This document shows positions 1 to 9,750 of a stretch of 17,223 bases of DNA, in pieces. Each line of letters opens with the position of its first letter. Position 1 is the first letter of the stretch. This DNA comes from Thermomucor indicae-seudaticae (lineage: Eukaryota; Mucoromycota; Mucoromycetes; Mucorales; Lichtheimiaceae): the NCBI GenBank assembly GCA_000787465.1, contig JSYX01000653.1, positions 1 through 17,223 on the forward strand, read 5' to 3'. The notes under the pieces are model-generated. The model ran no database searches. It was not told the DNA's origin and saw only the letters and a list, made by a program, of their open reading frames with translations. The position numbers were made by a program, and so were the translations under genes.

Positions 1-125
1 AGACTGTAGTTTTAATTACAGATATGAAAACTTTTTTCAATGTGCGATTGACCATGTTATGTCTTTCTTGGGTTTACTACTTTTGGTAATCAAAGGTTTT
101 TCATTAATCATCTTACTGGCAAAAG

Positions 126-154
126 CGCCCTCGCTCCGCTAGGGGAAGCGCGAG
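126..154. repeat. GC-rich imperfect palindrome
   Basis: This short GC-rich patch sits in AT-rich DNA. It has CTCGC on the left answered by GCGAG on the right, around a centre containing CCGCTAGGGG. Its function is unknown. It could be the remnant of a dispersed GC-rich repeat of the same kind as the patch at 529-573. Confidence 0.3.
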
Positions 155-351
155 TGGATCAGTGGAGAGAGGAAACACAGCTCGTTAAAGAAAAACTTTC
201 AAAGAAGTGGTTACAGAAGCTGCATAAAACATCGAGTAATCCAAAGAGTGTGGGTAGCAATTGTGTGTAACGTAGAAAAAAGCGAGCAATTTCGTTAAAC
301 GTAAAGATGTCTCTGGTGTATAGCAAGATACATCAACAGACTTTTGAATAA

Positions 352-549
352 CTGTCGAGCGAAAGATGGAAAGGTGAGCCTTTTATAGCATATGAGAAAA
401 CACGTTGGGATCGCCACTCTATGAGAGCCCTGCTGGCAGCGGCTTTGAATAAGAAGAGATCAAACAAAAGCAGAATAAAGCGCATTGATGTGGAAAACGA
501 AGAGATAATAGGTATTTTCAACGATTCTCACGGGGCTTCGCCGCCCTGA
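352..549 (+). pseudogene. Open fragment rich in basic residues, unassigned
   Basis: The frame is open for 65 codons between a TAA at 349-351 and a TGA at 547-549 but does not begin with a start codon. It reads as a plausible protein piece with a basic stretch (KKRSNKSRIKR, then IDVENEEIIGIFN) and runs into the GC-rich patch at its end. Part of it (415-489) resembles 808-883 at the DNA level, which argues for an eroded repeated element. I do not recognise the family. It could also be chance. Confidence 0.2.
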
Positions 550-573
550 ACCCCCCAGGCCTGCGGCCGGCTA
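529..573. repeat. GC-rich hairpin-forming patch
   Basis: A strongly GC-rich block in an AT-rich flank. It contains GGCTTCGCC (self-complementary arms around TTC), a run of six C, and GGCCTGCGGCCGGC. It stands out from its surroundings in base composition. This may be a dispersed intergenic repeat; copy number elsewhere cannot be judged from this window. Confidence 0.35.
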
Positions 574-1056
574 CTTAACCCTAAAGTGATCCTACGTGCA
601 AAATCTCAAGGCTAAATCAGTATAATGATCAGAGAAAAAAGACCAAGTGTTTGGATAGATACACAGCTAGGCTTTTGCGTAACCCAGAACGAATTGGATC
701 GGTTTCCCGAAGGAAAAGGAATAGCGTAGCGAAAGAGATCAGGTTAAATTGATCAAACGAACGTGAAATGGGCCAATTGGTCGTTGGATATAAAAATGAA
801 GTTTGCACACTATCTAATAAAAGTCCTACGGGCAGCTGTTAGGACAAAGAAAACATCAAACAAAAGAAAAGGAGTGCATTGATATTAAAAAGGTTGTTCA
901 GATAGCAGGAAAACATATCCGAGTCAAGAAAAAGAAGTATATTCATAATGTCTTGTTGCTGTAAATCGTCTTGATGGTCGTATACGAATGCTACCCGGAA
1001 ACACTGTGGTAATGAGGCCGCGCGTTTCGCCTTAAGTGGCTGTATTGCTTGTCTTT

Positions 1057-1335
1057 CTATTGTCGTACAGGAAACGCTTCTTGGTAAACCACATTTCTGG
1101 TCCTGTAACTGACCGCCTCTGGTGTAGCAGGATTTAGATAAGAGCGTTCTTTAGAAATGACGAGTTTGGGTCCTTCCGCCTCCGGGTGTGTAGCGATACT
1201 CAATTTCAGGCGGCGCAAAATCCTGTGCTCAAAGGGCAAGGCCCTGTGTGTGGGTGGCCTTTTCTCCAAAGTTACATAAAACCAAGCGATTCGGGACAAT
1301 CTTACACCATCTGGTAGCTCATGAAAAACTTGCTC
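1057..1335 (-). pseudogene. Open stretch of 92 codons without ATG, unassigned
   Basis: On the - strand the frame is open from just after a TAA (1336-1338) to a stop at 1057-1059, and contains no methionine at all. The text looks protein-like (for example PEAEGPKLVISKERSYL and YRTRNVVYQEAFPV). It could be an internal exon whose partners are gone, or a fragment of a dead element. No splice partners were found in the flanks. I do not recognise the family. Confidence 0.25.
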
Positions 1336-1756
1336 TTACTCTAGTGCCCCTTCGCTTCATGATCCTTTCTTTCGTCTGTTAGTGATCTCTCTGTTTCCCC
1401 AGCACCATTACTTCTCGCTCTCTCTTCTCTTTGGCATCAAGGCCGCTTTGTTGTATAAAAGATGTCGTCGACAAGATCAAGGGCTAACAGCGAAGCCTCT
1501 TGCGTCAGCCTTTTACGTTACGGGTAAACGAATCGATGGGGGCGAACCAGTCTCTTTATTTCCTCCTGTCCTGATCCCTTTCCCAACTTTAAGATGTTGC
1601 ATCACGGAAGGTTTCAAACGGTACTCGTTACTCGGATCTACTGCAGAAAGCAAGATCGAGATCCGGTTTCTTGGTCTGTCGTGCCTAGAACGAGGCTCCG
1701 AGCGTGTGTCCCCTGTTGCCTTTTACGAGATCACGGAAACCGATGATCAACATGCG

Positions 1757-3434
1757 ATGTCATCACCATCGGAGAGAAGCAGCTCGTTATTATCCGAAAG
1801 CGAAGACATACTTTTTGAAGACGTTTTCTTAGATGATAGTAAGCGAATGCTTCCACCCAAGAAACGATGGCGAGACAAAGTTGTTCGACACGATGTCATC
1901 TTTTGTTTGAACCCACCGTCGTCGTCGCCCTTGGAGTGCATGCCTGACCTTGATTATTATCTCTTTCCTCACGACGCCGTCGCAGAGGCTGTCAATGAAA
2001 CTCCGCCATACGAGGTGACAGAAAAACATTGCATATTTATTTCTGTTAACTGGGAACTTTATGCTAATGGAAGATGATGGGTGGGGTTGCAAAAATATCA
2101 GGTCTTGGTTTCTTTTCATGCTTCCGAGCCTAGTACCACTGCTACCCCTGTGCATCCGATCGATGTCAAAAGACCTTGTACGACAAAGCTCGACGAATTC
2201 GCAGCCGTGTGCAGTAATAGCTCTAGTCTGCCGCGTCGACGATCGACGGACCCAGGAGGATCATACGATGAAAGAGCTTGGCAATGCCAGATCGTCAATA
2301 TGCGAATGACTGGCGTGTCTCGTGAACTGTTTCTTGCCATAAAGCAAACCGTATCTGGCTTTGAGGCTGTTTGTGGACGGATGATGCAACTTGTAAGTGG
2401 CATGACAACAAAACCATGCTTGACATGCTTTAACATTGGTTTCTTCGGATCTCGGAATGAAGATGAGACTTCATACGCAACAGGTGGCTTCTCAAAGAGC
2501 TGCCAAGGATTACAGGCTTGAAGCAGCTACTACCATGGAAGTGACAGACAGTCGTGGGGATCGCGAATCGGACTACGAGGAGTCATCGTCATACTACCGA
2601 CCGTCATCATCATCAACTACTACTTTTGCCCACGGCGACCTGTTCAAATTTGATCCTTGTAGCGGCGATGAGGCCAAAGGTAACGTATACAGGATAACAT
2701 ATATAGGAAAAAGAATACAAGACTCATTCATTCATTGTTTAGATTATGACCAGTTTTCTTTGGAGTCCAATGAATCGTCCACATTGAAATCTTCTGCTAC
2801 GATTGTATCTAGTTCTGCGCCAACCAGTCTATGCTCCACGAGCATGACGTCCAAGGGCGGCGGTAGCAGCTCTTTACAGGGGCGATCCAATAGCAGCACA
2901 AATGGTACCACTACTACCGTCAAGAAATGCTTGTACTGCGGATCAAAGAGTACGCCCATGTGGCGCCGAGGACCACAGGGTGCAGGAACGCTTTGTAATG
3001 CGTGCGGAGTGAAATGGAAACATGGTAAAATTCTATGTGGCAGCAGCAGCAGTAGTAGTGATGCGTTTGGTGGTGAACGGCCGTCGCCACAGAGTACCAA
3101 GGAACAGCAGCGGCGTGGATCTTCCAACAACAAGAGAAAAAAGTCCAACGGAGCATTAGGAGGACGAAAGACAGCAACAAACAGCAAACAACAACAGCAG
3201 CAGCAACAACTAGCCTTTGATGAAGAAATGGAAAGCAATATTTATGCAGCACAGAATCTTAGTATACGTGAAGATGGAGAATCCTCAAACAGCTCCTTAT
3301 CCTCATCCCCTCCGTACTTCTTTTTCGGCAACAATCGACGGGCCAGTGATTCCTTGTTCCTGCCAATGATACCATCCGCAGATGTGGATGCAGTCGAAGC
3401 AGCAGCTGTCCTGACTTTACTCAAACGTAGTTGA
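1757..3434 (+). CDS. GATA-type zinc-finger transcription factor (4 exons)
   Basis: Proposed exons are 1757-2044, 2102-2392, 2463-2679 and 2743-3434, giving 495 aa in one frame. Introns of 57, 70 and 63 nt start GTTAAC, GTAAGT and GTAACG and end CAG, AAG and TAG. The zinc finger is at residues 328-353 (CLYC...CNAC, 2928-3005), with spacing C-x2-C-x18-C-x2-C followed by GVKWKHGK. In this family the motif binds (A/T)GATA(A/G) sites in the nucleus. An 18-residue loop is the type seen in White-Collar-like and plant GATA proteins, not the 17-residue AreA type. The rest is low complexity: Ser-rich tracts before and after the finger, a Lys/Arg-rich stretch, a run of seven Gln, and a C-terminus [11 protein letters not shown]. 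No PAS domain was recognised. The start is the first in-frame ATG; upstream exons cannot be excluded. The third intron has a length divisible by 3, so it could be retained. Target pathway unknown. Confidence 0.85.
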
Positions 3435-4119
3435 TTCCCTTTTTCTTTTCTCCTTTCAAACAACAACCCTTTGTAAATAGTCTCTCCTCTCTTGTTCTTT
3501 CTCTTTTTTTTTCTACTTTCCAATACAGACGATGTTATTCTGCGATGATTTTCTAAAGAGACTTTTATAATAACCAATCTTTTCAGTAGAATGGTGCGTC
3601 GAATAACGAATTTTTTCTGTCGAGGGAAGGGGTCAGTAAGCAGTACTGTGATCATAAAGACGCGGCAAACCACACGTGCGAGGCAGAGCGTGACAGATGA
3701 AAAGGCCCGTGGTAAATCTACAAGCCATTGCAATAGGTTCCTGGGACCGAGCGCGTTGGACAGCGCGCAGGTCGTGTTGAGACACTTTTACAATCGGCCG
3801 ACCTAAGTACTGCCACTACATACTATTCTGCTGCTGTCCTGTCGTTTCATAGAAAGAATAGATATTTACGGAATCCCCAGCCCACCCAATGGTTATTAGG
3901 AAACAAACACTGGATATTGGGCATTAAGACATTCCGTCTTCTGTCTCAACCTGAATTCGACGCTCCAAACTCTACGAAAACAAACGGTACAAAAAGTAGA
4001 AGCAACACGGAGGTTTTCGGTAGATTCGCCGCACAACGAATCACCGCTAAAGAAAGGCAGTCGTTTTTCCGTTCCGACTTGCTGAAGAAGTTGTTCCATT
4101 TATTGCCGACTTGTGGGTT
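3435..4119. other. Convergent 3' intergenic region (GATA / ENT)
   Basis: The stretch separates two convergent genes. It has a pyrimidine-rich tract just after the GATA stop (about 3440-3520), consistent with a 3' UTR. An ATG-led frame of 71 codons at 3591-3806 has no recognisable feature and is not called. A poly(A) signal for the - strand transporter lies near the right end. Confidence 0.5.
4099..4104 (-). promoter_or_regulatory. Poly(A) signal AATAAA of the ENT gene
   Basis: AATAAA on the - strand lies about 15 nt after the transporter stop codon. This is the canonical cleavage and polyadenylation signal, placed close to the stop as is common in compact fungal genes. Confidence 0.55.
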
Positions 4120-5920
4120 TTAAACCATGGATCGAACCCAAAAACTCGATGCACCGCCAATGGCTAACCCAACCACGAGCGAAAAGCTCATGACGCTTCC
4201 AACCAACGACTTTTCAGCGGCGCTACGGATACTGCGCTGTTGGGGTGCCGCCATCATCAAAAGACTGCCCAGCCACCCATTGCTGACCGCAAACAGCCAA
4301 ACAATCAGGAAATACACCAGATCATTGTCGAATACAACCGGCAGCCTCCGGTCATCGCTCACCACCACATTGCATAACAAAAACACCGGGATAAACACCG
4401 TGCGTGCCAACGACAAGACTACGAGTATCTTGCTCTTGAACGTTCGCAATTGCTCGAGAATCGGCATCGTTCGTCCGACCCAATCTCCGACATTGAACAA
4501 GACAAAGTGGAAGGCCACAAACACATCGTCGTCGAAAAACCGGTTGCTATTGGGTGCTGCTGTTTCTGGTACATCAGGAATACGTGGATCGTGTCGCTCC
4601 ACTGATTTAATCAATGCAGTGGTCGATGGAAATACGGCCAAGGTAACCACAAACAGGTAGGCCACGGCGAACACCAGTCCAGCGGATTTGCAAAGGACTG
4701 ATTTGATGGATACTTGATCACTTCTAGGACTGTCGTTGGCGAAAAACCGTTGTGCATCATCCAAATCCGCTTCTTCCGCTTCAACGACGTCGCCGTTGCT
4801 TGGTGAATGTTCCATGCTCATTTGCCGGATATAAAATGCCTGCCAAGCAATCAAAATTCGACCCACCAAGGCCGCGACGGTAATCGCCAGAGCACATAGA
4901 AAATACAAAAATGCTGCCCGTGTGATGGCTGCTTCATCAGGCGCTTTTGTTGCCGATCCAGCAAATGCACTCAGGATCGAAGCTACTGCAACAGCTACTC
5001 CAGCGATACCTTCATATAGCAAACAAAAGGATGAGTTTTCTGCTTTTCATCATCAATCCGGTATATAGTTTCGAACCTTGACCGCTAAACGAAACAAAGA
5101 AGAGGTCATGTGAGAAGAAAACAAAACAAACAGCAGAAGAGTTTTCCGGAGCAATTATACCTCATGACAGCCTGAACATACCGTGAAGGAAACCGAGACG
5201 CCTCTGCAAACACAGCAATCTGAAAGACACTTGTGGTTGCACCCGTAAGGACCAGCAAGAACATGCTGAACCAAAAGTACGCTTCACCCTTGATCCATGT
5301 TGCTGCCACAGTGCCAGCCATGATGGCAAACACGGTCGTGTTGACTACAACTGGTATCATTACATCAAACTGAAATGCTGGCGACTATGATTGCATTCAT
5401 TTAGGATGCCTCTCACGTTTCAGGAGAAGAAACAACGACCCGTCCCCTTCTTACCTTGCTTTGTCGCCACAGCATGAGAGCAAAAATGACTAGATTGGTA
5501 GCAGTAAAGTAAGTAGAAAAGTAGTTTTGGAAAGTTTCGCCATAAGGAGTGTCTGCAAAGCGTCTTGCAAAGTATTCGGATGCAGTAATGAATACTAGAT
5601 AGATAGTATCCATAATATCAGTCCGTTAGTGTGATAAAATGGGGCAAAGGCAAGTGTGTCCTTTACCATTCCAAGGAAGTAGCATAGCAACGCCATAAAC
5701 GAAAAAGACCTTTTTTTCATGTACACGTAAGCGGGCTCAATTGCATGCGGCCCTGCCCCAACGGACGGTTGCATTTTACCCAGTACACGACATTATACTT
5801 GTCGTATTGGCCTTCGACATAGATTTCAAGACTTTCGAGGCTGGGGTTACTTAAAAGACCCCGAGTTTCATCGTGATTGCCGGTCGCTGATTTCAGACAA
5901 AGACGTTTCCTAAAGCGCAT
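4120..5920 (-). CDS. Equilibrative nucleoside transporter, ENT/SLC29 family (6 exons)
   Basis: Exons in transcript order are 5780-5920, 5667-5709, 5455-5594, 5161-5369, 5077-5084 and 4120-5009, giving 476 aa, near the usual ENT length of about 450-480. Family marks: an acidic N-terminus followed by DKYNVVYW-VFFVYG and LLPWN (residues 40-61, end of TM1), FPSRYVQAVMSGQGIAG (about 168-184), a hydrophilic cytosolic loop (about 245-281, Ser/Glu/Asp-rich) between the two membrane halves, and FNVGDWVGR (352-360). The latter is the ENT signature in TM8. About 11 hydrophobic segments are present. ENTs move nucleosides or nucleobases down or with their gradient across plasma or vacuolar membranes. Introns are 67-85 nt with GT-AG ends; the 5th exon is only 8 nt. 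The ATG at 5918-5920 is the first in frame. The gene is divergent from the IML2-like gene. Family call is strong; substrate unknown. Confidence 0.9.
5077..5084 (-). other. 8-nt microexon of the ENT gene
   Basis: The preceding exon ends ATG-AG at a GT (5160) and the next begins GT-ATC-GCT after an AG (5010). Joining them directly shifts the frame. Inserting CGGTCAAG (between an upstream TTTAG and a downstream GTTCG) gives AGC-GGT-CAA-GGT-ATC-GCT, that is S-G-Q-G-I-A, exactly the conserved ENT motif. Flanking introns are 76 and 67 nt. Confidence 0.85.
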
Positions 5921-6278
5921 TGACTTTGGCTGCACAAGATTCAAACATAAAGAACAAGGGACAAAAAGCGAGATAAGCGGAACTCCGGGTTTTCATCCGC
6001 ATGAAATTTCTTCCTTATCAATCACTGATGCATCATCTTTTTTGTTTTCTGATCTTTATGAAGAGTAAACAGTGATAAAGGTTCAAGTTTAGACCGGATA
6101 GATGAATGCGTTTCAGGAACATCCCGATGCCACGTACGCACGCTTGCCTTTTCCAAATGCCTCGGAAAATTTCTTTTCAATGTTTGTTGCATACATTAAT
6201 GCAGGTGACTCGTAAAATCATGCCTCACATGATCTACCGTCCTTTTCCCTCTTCCCAAATCGCTCACTCATCTTGACC
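5921..6278. promoter_or_regulatory. Divergent promoter region between ENT and IML2-like genes
   Basis: 358 bp lie between two ATGs pointing away from each other, so both promoters and 5' UTRs must fit here unless upstream non-coding exons exist. A pyrimidine-rich tract (about 6236-6278, TCTACCGTCCTTTTCCCTCT then more C/T) leads into the IML2-like ATG. No clear TATA box or known operator was identified. Confidence 0.5.
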
Positions 6279-9170
6279 ATGTCCCCATCACCACCACAAA
6301 ACGTTATGCAAGAAGAAGCCGCTAACGATAACAGTTCCGAAACAATGACGCCAGTTGTGCTACCCGCCGCAGCAGAAGGTTGCATAAACTTGATCGAACT
6401 GGAACCGAGCGCCAAAAACTAAGAGAATGTTAGATATAGAAAGCGAGAATTCAATTATCGAGAAACCCGCAGCACAAGGTTGCATAGACTTGATCGAACT
6501 GAAGCCGAGCGCCAGAAGCTAAGAGAGAGTTAGATATAGAAACCGAGAAGACGACTGTCGAGAAACCATTGCCGACGCCGCCAAGCAAAACCGTGGCAGA
6601 ACATATTACGCCGCCGGTGGATGGAGCCTTAGAACAAGAATCCGAGTCGAATACCTTTTCACCCATTCATATTGATCTAAAGAATGTCAAGGCCAATACG
6701 CTAAGTCCAAAGGAGCAAGAAGCCCAAGGTTCGTTTTTCATTTATTTGGCGACATGGGAAAGAAGACTGATCTAGGTTTCGCTTTTGGGATAGATGAAGA
6801 AATGCGAAAGGGCATCCATGCCTTGTTCAACAACAAGTTTTCAATGGCCAAAGCTATCTTTGAGGCACACGCCAAAGAGTAAGTTAGAGCGTGCATGGTT
6901 CGTTTCAATAATGCGGTCTCCCACAGATCAACGTACACATAGAGATCCATTACATGCCTTAGGGCTGGGTGCCATGGCGTTTATGAAAGGTAAAAGTTCC
7001 TTCAGAATTTGGCTGATGATGATGCTGATTGTAACACTATTTAGCCATTACTGTGAGTTGTAGCACATCTGACAGTGAAGGATGAGAGCTTACGGAGATA
7101 CATATATACGCAGTCTACCGATGCACAAGATGTTCAAGTGGCTATTGCAACGCTCACAGAGACATACGATTTCGCAGACGCACAGATCGATGCAGCAAGT
7201 TGCAAGAAAAAGCCGCTCAAGGATACGGTAGCGAGCTACTTGACCAACTTCATGACTTCCAACTCGACCGGTCTGCCGACCAACACAAGACCGCTCAGTC
7301 AAGAGGAACTGAAGGACCAGCACCAGTTTTTGCCGAACGGCGTCTTACGTGCCCATGTGATCAAGGCCGAATGCAGCTTACTGATGGCTATCATCCATCT
7401 GACTCAAGAAACCGTCATGGGCTATTTAAAGATGGGGCTGAATTTGCGCAGAGCGTACAACAGTTATAGCTTGGTGTGGCACGAGTATAAGTGCATGGGC
7501 CAAGATTTTAACAAGTACATGGATCCGGATACCGTATCAGCTATTCAATTCGGGTAAAAAGAAGAAGAGTTAGAGCCATAGACAAGGGAAAACGAAAGGT
7601 GCATAACCAGAGGTGCTAAAATAAGAATGGTCATAACAGTATCGGATCGGTTCATTTGCTGCGTGCTTCGTTACCGCCCAAGATCCTGAAAATCATTGCG
7701 TCCTTTGGATGGCAAAGCGACAAGCAGCTTGGATTTGTTTTATTGAAACTTTGCCTGGAGAGCAAGCGGATCAGGTCTCCTCTAGCATCCATGATGTAAG
7801 CTGTATACCATCTGCTCGTCTGTCTCTTTTCACTAATAATGGTTTCGGACAGGCTCCTAACTTATTACATTGTCTTGACGTCTCACGCACCGCTGATACT
7901 GAGTCAAGACTTGATGCAACCAGCCGTGGAATGCTTGCTAGACGCCCAGCAATCCTACGCCAACTCGGCCTTCTTTTTGTACTTTGCGGGTCGTGTATCC
8001 CGACTGACGCACAGCATCCCGTTGTCCACGCAATCGTTCAGATACACCTACGAAGTCAGCCAGGGCGAATGGGCTGAGACGACCATGGGCCAACTGGCAA
8101 ACTATGAAATTGCGTTCAATTTAGCCATGGACCTCGCGTGGTCCGAAGCAGCGTCCACTTTATCCAATCTGGTGCCTCTGCACGCCAGACCTGCGTTCGT
8201 GCGGTACTTTTACGGCGCTTGTAAGGCCATGATGATGGGTGGTGAGGACCACATCAGTGAAGCTATCTTGGCGTTTGCAGAAGCGCCGAAACTGGTCGAA
8301 CATAACGGTGGACAAATCGAGCAGTTTGTGTGTCATCGGGTAGCGTTTTTTGAGCAGAGTGGGTACCAGGATTTAGAGTTGAGTCTGCCTGCGCTCGAAA
8401 TCCTGCTGCTTTGGAACTTGTTTGCCTGCATGGCAGATGAGAAGCTAGAGAAATGCTTCGAGCTTGTCGACGAGACGCTGAACAAGATTTATCAGCGCGA
8501 AAGGCAAGAGTATGAGATACGGAATGTGGAGATCGCACCGAGTATTCCTCTGCCGGACTACTACGATCACCGCGCAGCGCTGTTGTTGATCAAAGTGTCC
8601 ATCTTGAACGCTTTGGGTCGTGGACGCGAGGCGATTCCGCATATCAATTGGGTGCTGGATAACAGAGCTCGCATTATACACTGCAAGTGGGTTGTGCCCT
8701 TCATGTATTGGTACGGATAAATGGACTGAAAGCTATGTGAAAGAAGCTAAATATGGATGTATGCAGGGAAGCCGGTGTCACTTGCTGGGTCATGGAGAAT
8801 TACGTCCGTGCTCGAAGTTTATGGGAATCTGCGCTAGGTTTCTCCGGATACCCATTTGAATACCGCTTAGCCGTTGTAAGTCTTTTGTTTCCATGTCAGA
8901 AAGCGATCCATACCCAATTCTTCGTTTTGATAGCGTTTGAACTTGGCTATCACACATGCCAATGATTTGAATGTCCCTTCGGTGGAACTGGCGCGGCCAG
9001 AAAAAGGTTTCAGTACGCAAGGCTGCAAGCGCATGTCTCTAGCCAGCAGCAAGTCGTCTTCTTCACCGCCTGATTCTCCTGCGACGCAACAACAGCATGA
9101 GGCGAAGAAAGAAGATGCCACAGAGCTGGATGTTGCTGAGGCCACGGCAGCAGAAGCTCAAGAAGAATAA
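6279..9170 (+). CDS. IML2: IML2/TTC39-family TPR-like protein (11 exons)
   Basis: Exons are 6279-6378, 6434-6478, 6534-6728, 6776-6878, 6943-6989, 7045-7052, 7114-7553, 7640-7795, 7853-8710, 8767-8875 and 8934-9170, summing to 2298 nt (765 aa; yeast Iml2 is about 730). Recognisable family blocks: EEMRKGIHALFNNKFSMAK, DPLHALGLGAMAFMKA (about residue 149), FLPNGVLRAHVIKAECSLLM, LNLRRAYNSY, GWQSDKQLGF, then a long helical region and EYRLAVRLNLAITHA near the end. The family (Iml2/TTC39, DUF3808) forms TPR-like helical repeats; yeast Iml2 helps clear protein inclusion bodies and is linked to lipid droplets. The N-terminus (about 110 aa) and the last 50 aa are low complexity. Introns are 47-86 nt. 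Oddities: introns 1 and 2 are tandem copies, and exon 6 is 8 nt. The start is the first ATG in frame with these exons. Confidence 0.9.
6367..6566 (+). repeat. 100-bp tandem duplication carrying an intron
   Basis: 6367-6466 and 6467-6566 are direct repeats; by eye about 86 of 100 positions match with no gap. Each unit holds a full 55-nt intron (6379-6433 and 6479-6533) with the same GTTGCATA donor, CTAAGAG branch region and GTTAG acceptor. The exon between them is 45 nt, phase 1 at both ends. The repeated peptide reads DIESENSIIEKP in one copy and DIETEKTTVEKP in the other. The duplication thus added 15 codons and one intron without breaking the frame. Confidence 0.9.
7045..7052 (+). other. 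8-nt microexon of the IML2-like gene
   Basis: Exon 5 ends AAA-G at a GTAAAAG donor (6990) and exon 7 begins in phase 0 after CGCAG (7113). CCATTACT, preceded by ATTTAG and followed by a GTGAGT donor, supplies the missing phase and gives FMK-A-I-T-STDAQDV, matching the family pattern KAxxT..xxDV/I. A competing acceptor at 7075 is discussed under the rejected items. Confidence 0.75.
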
Positions 9171-9354
9171 AGTGCTTAGAGAGAGATCATCCTACAATCT
9201 CACAAAACACATATGTATATATAGCTATGTCCACAGTCTTTATTATAATGAACAAACGGCGGAAAATACTGTTGTTCCATCAACGACGAAATTAGCGAGA
9301 TGGCTGCATATGATGTTCACATATGAAAAGACAAGGCTATATAACGCCTATTGG

Positions 9355-9360
9355 TTTATT
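9355..9360 (-). promoter_or_regulatory. Poly(A) signal AATAAA of secreted gene A
   Basis: AATAAA on the - strand, 73 nt after the stop of the gene at 9434-9706, inside a segment (GTGTCGAATAAAC-like) conserved downstream of the family members. Its conservation supports the - strand as the coding strand. Confidence 0.65.
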
Positions 9361-9433
9361 CAACACTAGAGCTACTTGTGCAGTCGAACTACATATCTGT
9401 TTGTTTCGTCCTGGGCATTACTTTGCAGACCGA

Positions 9434-9706
9434 TTAGAACGGTGTGACACCACACTTGGCATCCAAGGCTCCTCCCGTGGTTTTTTTGCAGCGGTGCTGG
9501 ATAAGACGTTCTTGGCTTCGGTGAAGAATGCATCCATCTCCCAGGAACGGGAATCCCAGCTCATCGCAGCACATCAGTGTTATGTCCGGTACCGGCTGCT
9601 GGACGTCTGGTTCGACGCAAGCACATTTGATCCATGGGCTGTCTTGGGCGGTCACGGTTGCAAGAACCAGGACCAAGGCGAAAAAGATATTGAACTTGAA
9701 GAACAT
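9434..9706 (-). CDS. Small secreted cysteine-rich protein A (7 Cys)
   Basis: 90 aa without an intron, starting at ATG 9704-9706 (MFFKFN...). It has a clear signal peptide: short basic start, hydrophobic core (IFFALVLVLATVT), small residues before AQD at about residue 21. The mature part of about 70 aa follows the family cysteine pattern with one exception: the first Cys of the second CC pair is Arg (CGC where the copy at 13205 has TGC). The odd count of 7 leaves one Cys unpaired, so folding may be impaired. A TATA-like ATAAATAG lies 37-44 nt upstream of the ATG. No match to a known family was recognised. It is predicted to be exported; its role is unknown. Confidence 0.75.
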   Translation of the reverse strand: MFFKFNIFFALVLVLATVTAQDSPWIKCACVEPDVQQPVPDITLMCCDELGFPFLGDGCILHRSQERLIQHRCKKTTGGALDAKCGVTPF

Positions 9707-9742
9707 ACTGTTGCTGGCAAGAAATGCACTCAAACGGTGCCA

Positions 9743-9750
9743 CTATTTAT
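9743..9750 (-). promoter_or_regulatory. TATA-like box of secreted gene A
   Basis: ATAAATAG on the - strand, about 40 nt before the ATG, leaving a very short 5' UTR. The same octamer at the same distance precedes the paralogue at 13205-13477, within an otherwise conserved upstream segment (TTTGAGTGCATTTCTTGCC). Confidence 0.5.

Larger units (their letters stand above)
1..1756. other. 5' flank without a confident gene
   Basis: I see no complete gene here. The stretch is A-rich and stop-dense on both strands apart from short open pieces listed separately (352-549 on +, 1057-1335 on -). The frame used by the GATA gene stays open upstream of its first ATG, back to about 1382, but has no in-frame ATG there. 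This part is therefore either 5' UTR of the GATA gene or an unrecognised upstream exon. No tRNA or 5S rRNA signature was found by eye. Confidence 0.5.

Noticed and set aside
2744..3733. Long - strand open frames opposite the GATA gene
   Set aside because: They mirror Ser/Gln-rich codon repeats of the + strand gene (runs of Cys and Leu result) and have no start context or family resemblance.
3591..3806. ATG-led 71-codon frame between GATA and ENT genes
   Set aside because: No domain, signal or splice support. It lies in the convergent 3' region and could easily be chance.
4120..4140. T-loop-like GGGTTCGATCC on the - strand as a tRNA hint
   Set aside because: It lies inside the coding end of the ENT gene, and no acceptor stem, anticodon arm or D-loop could be placed around it.
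4127..4660. 177-codon + strand frame opposite the ENT gene
   Set aside because: It is antisense to conserved transporter exons and shows no recognisable domain.
6990..7113. Alternative splice of the IML2-like gene from 6989 directly to 7076, avoiding the microexon
   Set aside because: It keeps the frame but inserts a non-family peptide (VKDESLRRYIYTQ) in place of the expected AIT and breaks the spacing between HALGLGAMAFMK and the next helix. The microexon model has better donor and family fit, though minor use of the other form is possible.
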